Position numbers and translations under genes: made by a program. Positions 25,440 to 33,362 of a stretch of DNA of 41,804 nucleotides are shown here, piece after piece. This DNA comes from UBA4923 sp964486135 (GTDB taxonomy: Bacteria; Bacillota; Clostridia; Saccharofermentanales; DTU023): the NCBI GenBank assembly GCA_964486135.1, contig CAZAKT010000015.1, positions 1 through 41,804 on the forward strand. Direction: 5' to 3'. Within the stretch, counting starts at the first letter, position 1. Each line of letters opens with the position of its first letter. The notes under the pieces were generated by a model that was given only the letters and a program-made list of their open reading frames with translations, was not told the origin of the DNA and did no database searches.

Positions 25440-27167
25440 TAATTCAGACAGGGGCGGGATAGCGATTTCATTTCCAACAAAGAGATTGCTGACACTCTTG
25501 TTGTTATACTCAGCCAGTTTTTCACAAAGCGTTTCGCTGGCACGGTCGTAGTATCTGGAACAAATGCCCCACCAGGTGTCACCCTCGACAACCACATGGA
25601 TCTTGTCCACGGAGTCCCCGGGATCTGTCTCCACCGGGTCCGTGTCGGTCGGCTCCGGCTCTTCTTCCGAGGCCGAGGGCGTCGGTTCTTCTGACTCGAT
25701 GACCGGTGGCTCCGAAATAGGCGGATCTGTCTCGGCCGGCTTCTTGTCGCCGGAAAGCAATTTGATCAGGGCCACGATGCAAATCAGGATGATGGTGATC
25801 AGGATGGCGTAGAAGATAATCCGTCTCGTGCGGTCCGACCCCCCTCTGCCCCGGGGCTTTCTCCCGTAGTCATCGTCATAGTCATCATAATCGCCGTAGG
25901 GATCATAGGCCTGACGGCCGCCTCCCATCTCATCCCCCGTATCCCAATGGGCATCCGACCGCTCATAGTCATCGTAGGGCGCCTGTTCAATCTTCCTCCT
26001 CTGCGCTGCCTGGGAATAGGCGAAAACGGGCAGGTCGTCCTCCTGGCCCCTGGCGGCAGGATCCGAGAATATGTCGCTCTCTCCAAACTCATCACGACTG
26101 GGGGATACAGGGAATCGCTGGCCTTCATCAAAGAAGTCCTCCCGGCCGCCGCGATCGATATGCGGCACCACAGTCTCAAAGGGCTCCGTCGCTTCACTTA
26201 CCGGGAGCGGGGGCAGGTCCCAACCAAGCCCACCACTGTCCTGCGGAACTTTCCGCCTGGTGCGGTCCACCATATCCTGGCGTTCATAGCGTTGGGTACG
26301 GGCGAGCCCGGGGTCGGCGGCCGCCGGTTCGGGCACAACCACAGGTTCCATGGCCTGGGTGGCAAAACGGCCCAGGCTGAATTTGGGGGCCTGCTCACTT
26401 GTTTTCAATTCGTCAACCTTGGATACAGCGACCTGTATCGGGGTACCCGGCATCTGGGAAGCGGCTGCCGTCAGCAAGGAGGCGGCGGCATCCAGCTGGT
26501 CTTCCGATTCAGAAAGCAGCCTCATCAGTTCCTTCTGGCCAATGACATCGAATAATTCACCATTACAGAGGACAAAGACATCGCCGGCTTCCACCTGCGC
26601 GATATTCGAATAACGGATGGCACCCGCCTCGCCGGCAATGAAATCCTCTATGCCCTCAACCTGGTCGCCAAAAAGATCAATCGGGTCCAGTGTCTTGGTA
26701 TTGCCGGTAAGCGGATAGAGGACATCCTGCCGGTAGATGAAGGCCAGGCCTTCGCCGACAGTGACAGCGGCCAGTTCACCATCCCGGACGACAACACCGG
26801 CAAAATAAGGTTCACGGGCCTCCCCGCCTGAAAGCTTGAGGCCCCCCGTCACATCGAGGGCCGTCTCTGCCAGGTCATTGATATCCGTATCAATATCGCC
26901 GGTGACGCTATTGATCTGTCCGGCTAGTTTCTTGAGTGGTTCCTGCCAGGCGGACACGCGGTTACGGGCATCCGATGGGTAGGCAAAGACGGAAACCAGG
27001 AAACCGCGCCCCTCGCGGTCCTGCGTGGTATTTACAGCCCGCAATTCACGTTTACCCGGAAATTTCCCATCAAGACAATAGGCATCCGCCACACCCTCGA
27101 CGGGGTAATAGCGGGCATTGACCGTTGTAAGCAAGCGGGTCGTCGTCGGCACCGGTGCCATAGCCAT
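25428..27167 (-). CDS. PP2C-like (probable pseudophosphatase) / transmembrane / LysM protein
   Basis: A 579-residue bitopic protein of unusual build. Residues 1-255 resemble a PP2C-type phosphatase fold: GEGLAFIYRQDVLYPLT, a NIAQVEAGDVFVLCNGELFDVI segment matching the usual DxxxLCSDGLxD, and a final IQVAVSKV strand. The metal-binding Asp residues seem lost (LCNG for LCSDG, no DGMGG, no DN before the last strand). Residues 256-448 are a disordered, charged linker with DYDDYDDDY near the membrane. Residues 450-470 are one membrane helix after RTRR, which places the N terminus inside. An acidic Ser/Pro/Glu linker (471-522) leads to a LysM domain (524-573, VVVEGDTWWGICSRYY... IAIPPL) that binds peptidoglycan outside. 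AGGAGG lies 6 bases before the ATG. A wall-sensing or wall-anchored signalling role is inferred. Confidence 0.72.
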   Translation of the reverse strand: MAMAPVPTTTRLLTTVNARYYPVEGVADAYCLDGKFPGKRELRAVNTTQDREGRGFLVSVFAYPSDARNRVSAWQEPLKKLAGQINSVTGDIDTDINDLAETALDVTGGLKLSGGEAREPYFAGVVVRDGELAAVTVGEGLAFIYRQDVLYPLTGNTKTLDPIDLFGDQVEGIEDFIAGEAGAIRYSNIAQVEAGDVFVLCNGELFDVIGQKELMRLLSESEDQLDAAASLLTAAASQMPGTPIQVAVSKVDELKTSEQAPKFSLGRFATQAMEPVVVPEPAAADPGLARTQRYERQDMVDRTRRKVPQDSGGLGWDLPPLPVSEATEPFETVVPHIDRGGREDFFDEGQRFPVSPSRDEFGESDIFSDPAARGQEDDLPVFAYSQAAQRRKIEQAPYDDYERSDAHWDTGDEMGGGRQAYDPYGDYDDYDDDYGRKPRGRGGSDRTRRIIFYAILITIILICIVALIKLLSGDKKPAETDPPISEPPVIESEEPTPSASEEEPEPTDTDPVETDPGDSVDKIHVVVEGDTWWGICSRYYDRASETLCEKLAEYNNKSVSNLFVGNEIAIPPLSELLGD

Positions 27168-27281
27168 ATGAAGCCTCCTAAAGAGATATGATTTGAAACG
27201 GCTGTACGCGTTCCTGCTGTTTCTGACAGTCTATCACAAATGGCCGATCTTTAAGTCAAAGGGGCCTTGGGAATAGGGATA

Positions 27282-28022
27282 TCAATCCCGCCTCCTACAG
27301 AGGTATTCAGCCAGCAGGATATCTTCGGCTGTCGTGATTTTTATATTGCGGGGATCCCCCTCCACCGGCCGGACTGGATAGCCGATCCTAAGCAGGGTCT
27401 CAATATCATCCGTTACCCGGATACCCTCCTCTTCAGCCAGGCGGGCAGCCCGCAAAAGGATGTCAAGGTCCGCCCCCTGTGGTGTTTGCATGGCGGCCAG
27501 CCGGTCCCTTGGCAAGGTCTCCGCAAAGTGATCTTTGGATTCATCCAGGAGCCGGAGGGTATCGGTGACAGGCAGAATCGGAACGGCCCCGCAGCGATGG
27601 CGAGTTATGCTATCGATAAGCTCCGTGATCAGGCTGGCAGGCAGGAAGCAGCGGGCCGCGTCATGGATCAGGGCCAGGGCCCGACCCGCTTCCGGACGGG
27701 CCAGCTCCTTACATGCGATAAGCCCGGCGAGGGCAGACGCCTGCCTGGTCTCCCCTCCCCTTACAATCCTGATGGCTTGGGGCTTGTAGCTGGCCGTCAG
27801 GATAGCCCCCATCCGATCCTCCTCACCTGCCGAAGCAACCACCACAAGTTGCGACACGGCCGGATGCCCCAGGAGGCAGCCTGCCGCCCGTTCCAGGATT
27901 GTTTTATCCCCCAGCTTCCGGAATACCTTGTTCTCAAAGTGACCCGACCGGCTGCCCCGGCCGGCGGCCAATAGAATGGCCAGGACCTCGGGGTTATCTT
28001 TCCTTCCAAGGCCCGCGTTCAA
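27282..28022 (-). CDS. ispD: 2-C-methyl-D-erythritol 4-phosphate cytidylyltransferase
   Basis: A 246-residue nucleotidyltransferase of the MEP isoprenoid pathway, joining CTP and methylerythritol phosphate. It has the CTP-binding motif LLAAGRGSRSG with a downstream Lys in ENKVFRKLGDK, the RGGETRQASALAGL segment, HDAARCFLP, and the C-terminal TPQGADLDILLRA and VEGDPRNIKITTAEDI motifs of IspD. It appears to start with TTG at 28022, whose last bases form the TGA stop of radA (TTGA overlap), with GAGGGA upstream; no ATG is available before the CTP motif. Translational coupling to radA is likely. No ispF is fused or adjacent. Confidence 0.92.
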   Translation of the reverse strand: MNAGLGRKDNPEVLAILLAAGRGSRSGHFENKVFRKLGDKTILERAAGCLLGHPAVSQLVVVASAGEEDRMGAILTASYKPQAIRIVRGGETRQASALAGLIACKELARPEAGRALALIHDAARCFLPASLITELIDSITRHRCGAVPILPVTDTLRLLDESKDHFAETLPRDRLAAMQTPQGADLDILLRAARLAEEEGIRVTDDIETLLRIGYPVRPVEGDPRNIKITTAEDILLAEYLCRRRD

Positions 28023-29425
28023 GGCCGTCCCTCTTTCGAAAAGATTAAATCGAAGGCTTCATTCAATTCGCTGACATAATAGAGGTTGATCCCGCTTTCC
28101 GCTTCGAAACGGCGCAGATTATTCTTTGCTGACGCGGGGACGATGAAACGTTTCCACCCTGCCCTGAAGGCTTCTTCAATGGAATCGGCCATCCGGGCGA
28201 CCGCCCTTATCTCACCGGTCAGTCCCACTTCGCCAAGAACGACCGCATCGGCGGATACCGGTTCATCGCGGACACTGGAAAGGAGGGCGGCCAGGACAGC
28301 CAGATCAATCGAAGTGCCCTTGACCCGCAGACCCCCCGTCACGTTGACATAGGCGTCCAGGAGGCTGAGATCGATCCCCGTCTTCTTTTCAGCGACGGCC
28401 ATAAGCATTATCAGGCGCGACCGGTCAATCCCCTGCGCCATCCGGATCGGCGAAGCGTAGTTGGACTTGACCGTCAGGGCCTGTACCTCCAAGAGGAGGG
28501 GCCTTGCCCCCTCCAGGACAGCGCTGACAACCGAACCGGGCACATTCTTCGGCTTGCCGTCCAAAAAGAGGCTGGTGGCCTGGCCTACGGAAAGCAGGCC
28601 TTTTTCGGTCATCTCGAAAATCCCGATCTCATCCGTTGAGGCAAAACGGTTTTTATGGGCGCGGAGGATGCGGAGCCAGCCATCCTTCTCGCCCTCGAAG
28701 TAGAGGACTGTATCAACCATGTGCTCCAGAACCCGTGGTCCCGCGATGGCCCCTTCCTTGGTGACGTGCCCTGTCAGGATAAGGGCAATACCCAGGGATT
28801 TCGCCATCCTCAGGAAGCCCATCCCCGCCTCACGAACCTGTGAGACGGATCCGGGAGCCGCCGCCAGCTCTTCCGAATAGACAGTCTGGATCGAATCAAT
28901 CACGGCGACGGAGGGCCGGCCTGAGGTCAATGTCTCTTCGATTGATGACAGCTTGGTTGTCGTCAGCAGAGGAATCCGCTTATCGGCAAGCCCCAGCCTC
29001 CTGCTCCTCATACCGATTTGAGCAGCGGATTCCTCACCGCTGATGTAAAGCACGGATTCATCTGCCAGATTGCCAAGAATCGCGAGAGCCAGAGTTGACT
29101 TGCCAATCCCCGGGTCACCGCCCAGAAGGAGAAGGGAACCCGGGACCAGCCCGCCCCCCAGGACCCTGTCCAGTTCCGGAATGGCCGTTGGCATCTTGGG
29201 TTCAAGAGCAGGATCAAGACTGGAAAGGTCAACTAGTTCGGCCGCCTGGTCCGGGCTTCCCTCCGGCAGCAACCAGCTCCCTGCCTTCAGGCCGGCCTTG
29301 GCCGGCTCTGCCTCTTTTTGGGCGAAGAAGGAATTCCAGGCCCCACAGGCAGGACATCGCCCCAGCCAACCACTCGTTTCGTGGCCGCATTCCTCGCAAA
29401 TGTAGAGAACCCTTGCCTTTGCCAT
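28019..29425 (-). CDS. radA: DNA repair protein RadA (Sms)
   Basis: A 468-residue RecA-like ATPase that helps branch migration in recombination. It has the N-terminal zinc finger C10-x2-C13...C24-x2-C27, the Walker A motif GDPGIGKST (103-111), Walker B VAVIDSIQT and a C-terminal Lon-protease-like domain (LLDAYVNVTGGLRV...). The RadA-specific KNRFG motif reads KNRFA (258-262), a substitution of the last Gly. The second in-frame ATG (29425) was chosen over the one at 29431 because AGGGGG lies 6 bases upstream of it and would overlap the first. It forms an operon with ispD. Confidence 0.94.
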   Translation of the reverse strand: MAKARVLYICEECGHETSGWLGRCPACGAWNSFFAQKEAEPAKAGLKAGSWLLPEGSPDQAAELVDLSSLDPALEPKMPTAIPELDRVLGGGLVPGSLLLLGGDPGIGKSTLALAILGNLADESVLYISGEESAAQIGMRSRRLGLADKRIPLLTTTKLSSIEETLTSGRPSVAVIDSIQTVYSEELAAAPGSVSQVREAGMGFLRMAKSLGIALILTGHVTKEGAIAGPRVLEHMVDTVLYFEGEKDGWLRILRAHKNRFASTDEIGIFEMTEKGLLSVGQATSLFLDGKPKNVPGSVVSAVLEGARPLLLEVQALTVKSNYASPIRMAQGIDRSRLIMLMAVAEKKTGIDLSLLDAYVNVTGGLRVKGTSIDLAVLAALLSSVRDEPVSADAVVLGEVGLTGEIRAVARMADSIEEAFRAGWKRFIVPASAKNNLRRFEAESGINLYYVSELNEAFDLIFSKEGRP

Positions 29426-29480
29426 ACCCATCCCCCTGTCTGATCAAATTCACCACAAGTATATTGGAAGCGACTGTAAA

Positions 29481-29508
29481 ATGATAGAATATTTAAACTG
29501 ATTGTAAA
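29481..29508 (-). promoter_or_regulatory. probable sigma-A promoter of radA-ispD
   Basis: On the minus strand TTTACA (29503-29508) and TATCAT (29481-29486) are separated by 16 bases. Both hexamers match the consensus at five of six positions. The start of transcription would fall near 29474, about 50 bases before the radA ATG. Confidence 0.5.
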
Positions 29509-29519
29509 TTATCGTGACA

Positions 29520-29552
29520 AGCTGGCCGGTTGCCCAGCCAAACCGGCTGGCT
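29520..29552 (+). other. stable hairpin in the leader of the acyl-CoA ligase gene
   Basis: AGCTGGCCGGTT (29520-29531) pairs with AACCGGCTGGCT (29541-29552) through 12 bp including two G-U pairs, around a 9-base loop. No U tract follows on either strand, so it is not a normal terminator. It ends about 20 bases before the AGGAGG of the ligase gene and could be an mRNA stabiliser, a protein-binding site, or a DNA operator in this divergent region. No convincing plus-strand promoter was found; TAGAAT at 29485-29490 is the best -10-like site. Confidence 0.45.
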
Positions 29553-29589
29553 CATCAGCTCCTTGCCGCCCCTTAGGAGGAAATAGCTT

Positions 29590-31347
29590 ATGTATAAACA
29601 GTTCCCCGACCCTTCAATCCTGGACCCCGGTTTTCAGGAACAATTTGATATCCCTCCAAAGACCATGTACGGGATTGTCAAAGACACCTGTCTGGACAGG
29701 CCCGGTGAACCTGCCCTGTCCTTCCTCGGCCGTCGCTTGACCTTTAAGGACCTTGAAGAGGAAATAGAGGCCTGTGCCCAGGGTTTGACTGCCATGGGCT
29801 TTCTGCCCGGGGATGTTTTCGCGCTGTGCCTTCCCAATATCCCTGAAACTGTTGTCTTGTTCTATGCCGTCAACCGCTTGGGCGGGATCTGCAATATGAT
29901 CCATCCGCTGGCCCCGGCCACCCAGGTCCTGGAGATAGTGGAGGAGACCGGTAGCCGTTTTCTCTGTTTCCCTGAAATTTTTCTGGAGCGCCTGGCAGTC
30001 CCGATCGACGCCAAGCTTCAGGAGTCACCCCTGGAGCGGATTGTAGTCACTCCCATGGCGCGTTCGGGCGATCCCCTGAGCCGGCTTGGACTCTGGCTGA
30101 CCAAAGGACGCAAGGCCCTGCGGTTTATGCCAGGGAATCAAGCCTGGACAAGCTGGGATCACATGCTGGAACTCGGCCGGCAAGCAGAGGTCACGCTGCC
30201 GCCTCCTGCCGATGATCCCGACCGGGTCTCTGTTTATCTACACAGTGGGGGAACCACGGCCGCGGCCAAAACCATCCTCCTGACCGACCGCAACTTCAAC
30301 GGGATCGCCTGCCAGATCTTCAGCGCCCTGGGCGTTCCCATCGGGGCACCCCGGCTCTTCGGGGAATCTTTTGTCACTGTCCTCCCCCTCTTTCACGGCT
30401 TCGGCCTCTGTATTGGCATGCATGCCATGCTGGTCAACGCGGCCTGCTGTATCCTGGTACCCCAGTTTTCAACCAAGGGCCTGGCCAAGATCATCCGCAA
30501 GCAAAAACCAAGCTTGATGGCGGGTGTCCCAACCCTTTTTGAAGCTGTCCTCAATGATCCCCTCATGGCCAAGGTAGATTTCTCCTGCTTCTCCGCCCTC
30601 TTTTGCGGAGGGGATACCCTGACCCCGGAGTTGAAGGGGCGCTTCGACCGTTTCCTGGCGGAACACGGTTCTTCCTGCCGCCTGCGGGAGGGTTATGGCC
30701 TGACGGAAACGGTCACTGTCTGCAGCCTAACCCACGATCTGTCGTCCGACAGGAGCGGGATCGGCCTCCCCCTCTCCAACATGGAGATGAAGATCATCGA
30801 TCCCGAGACCAGGGAAAGGATGCCAGACGGAGAGATCGGTGAAATCTGCGTCACCGGGCCGACCATGATGAAGGGTTATCTAAACCAGCCCGAATTGACC
30901 CGTGAGGCCCTTGTCCCGCACGCGGACGGCAAGGTCTGGGTTGAGACAGGTGATCTTGGCTATCGGGACCCGGACGGCTTCTATCACTTCACCAGCCGGA
31001 TGAAACGCATGATCAAGGTCTCCGGCATCCCCGTCTTCCCTGTCCAGATTGAGAACCTGATCGCGGAAATACCCCAGGTGCTTCAGGTAGCCGTAATCGG
31101 CATCCCCCACCCTTACCAAATGCAGGTGGTCAAGGCCTTCTTGCGTGTCCGGGAGGGAACGGACAAGGAGGCCCTCGAATCACAGATCGTGGAGAGTGTC
31201 GGTGAACGCCTGCTCAAGTATGCGATCCCCAAGGAATTTGAGTATCTGGATGAATTCCCCAAGACCCTGGTCGGCAAGATCGACGTCAAGCTGCTGGAAG
31301 ATAAGGAAAGGCTGAAGGGCGAGGGGTCAGTTGAATCAGGAACTTAA
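29590..31347 (+). CDS. AMP-forming acyl-CoA synthetase/ligase
   Basis: A 585-residue adenylating enzyme (ANL superfamily) that would activate a carboxylic acid with ATP and join it to CoA. Seen: the P-loop-like region HSGGTTAAAKT (218-228), which differs from the usual TSGTTGxPKG, the GYGLTET motif (368-374), the ETGDLGY motif with D455, the hinge/A8 region KVSGIPVFPVQIE and the A10 lysine in LVGKIDVKLL (K563). The overall pattern suggests a long- or medium-chain fatty acid ligase, but the substrate is not evident. AGGAGG lies 9 bases before the ATG. It stands alone on the plus strand and its stop codon overlaps the stop of the convergent HAD gene within a shared TTAA. Confidence 0.88.
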   Translation: MYKQFPDPSILDPGFQEQFDIPPKTMYGIVKDTCLDRPGEPALSFLGRRLTFKDLEEEIEACAQGLTAMGFLPGDVFALCLPNIPETVVLFYAVNRLGGICNMIHPLAPATQVLEIVEETGSRFLCFPEIFLERLAVPIDAKLQESPLERIVVTPMARSGDPLSRLGLWLTKGRKALRFMPGNQAWTSWDHMLELGRQAEVTLPPPADDPDRVSVYLHSGGTTAAAKTILLTDRNFNGIACQIFSALGVPIGAPRLFGESFVTVLPLFHGFGLCIGMHAMLVNAACCILVPQFSTKGLAKIIRKQKPSLMAGVPTLFEAVLNDPLMAKVDFSCFSALFCGGDTLTPELKGRFDRFLAEHGSSCRLREGYGLTETVTVCSLTHDLSSDRSGIGLPLSNMEMKIIDPETRERMPDGEIGEICVTGPTMMKGYLNQPELTREALVPHADGKVWVETGDLGYRDPDGFYHFTSRMKRMIKVSGIPVFPVQIENLIAEIPQVLQVAVIGIPHPYQMQVVKAFLRVREGTDKEALESQIVESVGERLLKYAIPKEFEYLDEFPKTLVGKIDVKLLEDKERLKGEGSVESGT

Positions 31348-32039
31348 TCTTCCCCACCCAAGGTCCGGCGGATGTAGTCAGTGACCTCCTGCGGCCTCGA
31401 GGCCAGAAGGTCGGGTGAGAGGGACTCAAGTTCTTCGGGGTCCCTATAACCCCACTTGACACCGATGGTACGCATACCGGCCGCCCGGCCGGTCAGGATA
31501 TCGATGTCGCTGTCACCAATAAAATAGGAGCGTCCCGGGTCGGCGTCCAGCTTGCGCAAAAGCTTCAAGGTTGACTGGGGATCCGGTTTCAAGGGTACCC
31601 AGCGGCGGCCTCCTCTGACGCCGGAGAATAGTCCGGGCGGGAAGCTGGTGGCAAGGACTCCCGGTGCCAGCTTCTGGCTCTTATTGGTGACAACCGCCAG
31701 CTTGAGCCCCAGGGCCCCCAACTCCCTCAGCATGGCAGGGATACCCTCAAAGGTTTGGACCTGGTGGGTACTCAAATCCGCAAAAACCTGACGATAGATC
31801 CGGTGGGCCTCATCAATGATCGCCCGATCCTCAATACCGGCCGCCGCCATCATCCGCTCCACCAGGGCCCGCCTCCCCCTGCCGACAAAGTTTTTGATCT
31901 CAGCCTCCTCAAAAGTTGGAAACCCAAGCCTTTCCAGGGTCAGATTACAGGAGGCCACAAGCGATGGCAGGGTATTGAGCAAGGTACCATCCAGGTCAAA
32001 GACGGCAGCAGTTTCTTTTCTTTTGCGAAAAAACGGCAT
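31344..32039 (-). CDS. HAD-family phosphatase (phosphoglycolate phosphatase-like)
   Basis: A 231-residue HAD hydrolase. Motif I is FDLDGTLLNT with nucleophile D15 and D17, motif II lies in VTNKS, the motif III lysine follows PLKPDPQ, and motif IV is FIGDSDIDI. A helical cap lies between motifs I and II. This is the Gph/PpaX pattern; substrates could be phosphoglycolate, pyrophosphate or a sugar phosphate. The open frame runs on through the tRNA-Ala gene to 32198, but the true start is the ATG at 32039, which follows GGGGATCC and precedes the conserved domain by 11 residues. A terminator lies between it and the tRNA, so its own promoter or read-through is needed. Confidence 0.88.
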   Translation of the reverse strand: MPFFRKRKETAAVFDLDGTLLNTLPSLVASCNLTLERLGFPTFEEAEIKNFVGRGRRALVERMMAAAGIEDRAIIDEAHRIYRQVFADLSTHQVQTFEGIPAMLRELGALGLKLAVVTNKSQKLAPGVLATSFPPGLFSGVRGGRRWVPLKPDPQSTLKLLRKLDADPGRSYFIGDSDIDILTGRAAGMRTIGVKWGYRDPEELESLSPDLLASRPQEVTDYIRRTLGGED

Positions 32040-32058
32040 AGGATCCCCCGAAAGTTGG

Positions 32059-32088
32059 AAAAAGCGCCTGCTTCCACTAAGCGGGCGC
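32059..32088 (-). terminator. intrinsic terminator of tRNA-Ala
   Basis: On the minus strand GCGCCCGCTT pairs with AAGCAGGCGC (one C-A mismatch) around a 5-base loop, followed by five T. It begins five bases past the tRNA 3' end and ends 20 bases before the HAD gene. Confidence 0.75.
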
Positions 32089-32092
32089 CTTT

Positions 32093-32168
32093 TGGTGGAC
32101 GATAAGAGATTCGAACTCTCGACCTCTGCGATGCGAACGCAGCGCTCTCCCAGCTGAGCTAATCGCCC
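32093..32168 (-). tRNA. tRNA-Ala (anticodon CGC)
   Basis: A complete 76-base tRNA with encoded CCA. The acceptor stem GGGCGAT/ATCGTCC contains the G3-U70 wobble pair, which is the alanine identity element. The anticodon stem CTGCG/CGCAG encloses TTCGCAT, giving anticodon CGC for GCG codons. The T arm GAGAG-TTCGAAT-CTCTT and the D arm with GCTCAGCTGGGAGAGC are regular, and the discriminator is A. Confidence 0.97.
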
Positions 32169-32201
32169 GGGATACGTCCGTCTAACCGCGGACGCCAAGT
32201 C

Positions 32202-32229
32202 ATTTTATCATACCCTGACCATTTGTCCA
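32202..32229 (-). promoter_or_regulatory. sigma-A promoter of tRNA-Ala
   Basis: On the minus strand TGGACA (32224-32229) and TAAAAT (32202-32207) are 16 bases apart, each with five of six consensus matches. Transcription would begin near 32195, about 27 bases before the tRNA. A 6-bp hairpin (CGTCCG/CGGACG) lies in that short leader. Confidence 0.65.
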
Positions 32230-32244
32230 GTAAAAGAAAGGGCT

Positions 32245-33078
32245 TCAGCCCATCTCAATTTCGAGGAGGAGGGGCGTATGATCCTGCCTGGGGCCCGAAT
32301 CGATCATCTCCGATCTTTTGACCCGGCCGGCCAGCCGGTCACTGACCAGCCAGTAGTCGATCCTCCAACCGGTATTGTTGATTTTACTGGTTCTGGCCCG
32401 CTGGGCCCACCAGGAATAGATCCCGGTTACCTCACCGTGAAGATGGCGGAAGGTATCCGTAAAACCCTCTTCGAGCAAGAGGGTGAAGCCCTGGCGTTCC
32501 TCATCCGTAAAACCGGCCGTCCCGCGGTTACCTTCAGGGTTGGCCAGATCGATCTCCTTATGGGCCACATTGAAGTCACCCGTCGCGATGACCGGCTTTT
32601 CCCTGTCCAGGGCAACCAGGTAATCCTTGTACTGCCTGTCCCAGATTTGGCGATCCCCCAGTCGGTTCAGGCCATCCCCGGCATTGGGCGTATAGACCTG
32701 GGTAAGGAAGAAATTTTCGAACTCCAATGTGATGATCCTGCCCTCATAATCCATAGGTTCGGGCGCGCCGATACGTGGGCAGGTGACTACTGGCTCCAGG
32801 TGATCCTTGTAGAGGAACATGGTTCCTGCGTAACCCTTGCGCGCGGGTTCCACAGAGTTGTTCCAGACAAGCCGGTAATTGGGAAATCCAGCCTCAAGCA
32901 GTTCCAAATGCCTCTTGCCGGGCCCGCCGGCTGGCAGTTTTGTCTCCTGCAAGGCGATGATATCCGGTTCCAGCCCGGCAATCCCATCCAGGACCTCCCT
33001 TGACTGAAGAGCCCGGGCGGAATCCCCTGTCAGGGCCGCGTTTAATGAATCAATATTCCAGGAAATGTATTTGCGCAT
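32245..33078 (-). CDS. xthA: exodeoxyribonuclease III
   Basis: A 277-residue EEP-family nuclease for base excision repair (AP endonuclease and 3'-5' exonuclease). The motifs are in order: SWNIDSLNA, ALQETKLP with the metal-binding Glu, QVYTPNAG, the catalytic GDFNVAHKEIDLANP, the INNTGWRIDYWLVS segment and the C-terminal DHTPLLLEI with the catalytic Asp-His pair. Length and motif spacing fit the ExoA type of Bacillota. It is followed by the promoter of tRNA-Ala without an obvious terminator. Confidence 0.94.
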   Translation of the reverse strand: MRKYISWNIDSLNAALTGDSARALQSREVLDGIAGLEPDIIALQETKLPAGGPGKRHLELLEAGFPNYRLVWNNSVEPARKGYAGTMFLYKDHLEPVVTCPRIGAPEPMDYEGRIITLEFENFFLTQVYTPNAGDGLNRLGDRQIWDRQYKDYLVALDREKPVIATGDFNVAHKEIDLANPEGNRGTAGFTDEERQGFTLLLEEGFTDTFRHLHGEVTGIYSWWAQRARTSKINNTGWRIDYWLVSDRLAGRVKRSEMIDSGPRQDHTPLLLEIEMG

Positions 33079-33107
33079 AAGTCCTCATTTTCTTTCATTC
33101 ACAGACT

Positions 33108-33128
33108 GGCCCCCTTCCCAGGGGGGCC
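33108..33128 (-). other. GC-rich hairpin after the short-chain dehydrogenase gene
   Basis: GGCCCCC pairs with GGGGGCC around a 7-base loop in the 58-base space between the dehydrogenase stop and xthA. There is no T run after it on the minus strand, so termination would be weak; it may protect the 3' end of the upstream message. Confidence 0.35.
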
Positions 33129-33136
33129 CGTCCTCC

Positions 33137-33352
33137 CTAGCCATAAATCCTTCCAACGATCCAGTTACTCAGCCTGACCGGCAGGAGCTTGAAGACCAGG
33201 AGGACAAAACGATAATAAAAGCCAAGCCCATAATAAGGCTTGGGACTCTTCTTTCCGGCAATTCTTAAGATCTTCCGGGCTATCAGGGCCGGCCTGGCGC
33301 CCTTTTTTTCATCCCGCTCCATCCGGGCGACCGATTGGCCGCAGCGCTCCCC
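33137..33352 (-). CDS. short-chain dehydrogenase, C-terminal fragment after the gap
   Basis: This frame continues the dehydrogenase on the far side of the 10-N gap. It encodes a basic segment (RMERDEKKGARPALIARKIL) and the C-terminal membrane-associating region with YYGLGFYYRFVLLVFKLLP, which is common at the end of SDR proteins in Bacillota. It is in a different frame from the N-terminal part only because the gap length is arbitrary. The stop at 33137 is the natural end of the gene. Confidence 0.7.
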   Translation of the reverse strand, partial: GERCGQSVARMERDEKKGARPALIARKILRIAGKKSPKPYYGLGFYYRFVLLVFKLLPVRLSNWIVGRIYG

Positions 33353-33362
33353 NNNNNNNNNN
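33353..33362. other. assembly gap of 10 N
   Basis: Ten unknown bases inside the short-chain dehydrogenase gene. The frames on the two sides do not match, so the true number of missing bases is probably not ten. Confidence 0.98.

Noticed and set aside
32040..32198. N-terminal extension of the HAD phosphatase through the tRNA-Ala gene
   Set aside because: The extra 53 residues are translated from a complete tRNA and its terminator; the HAD domain begins at the ATG at 32039.
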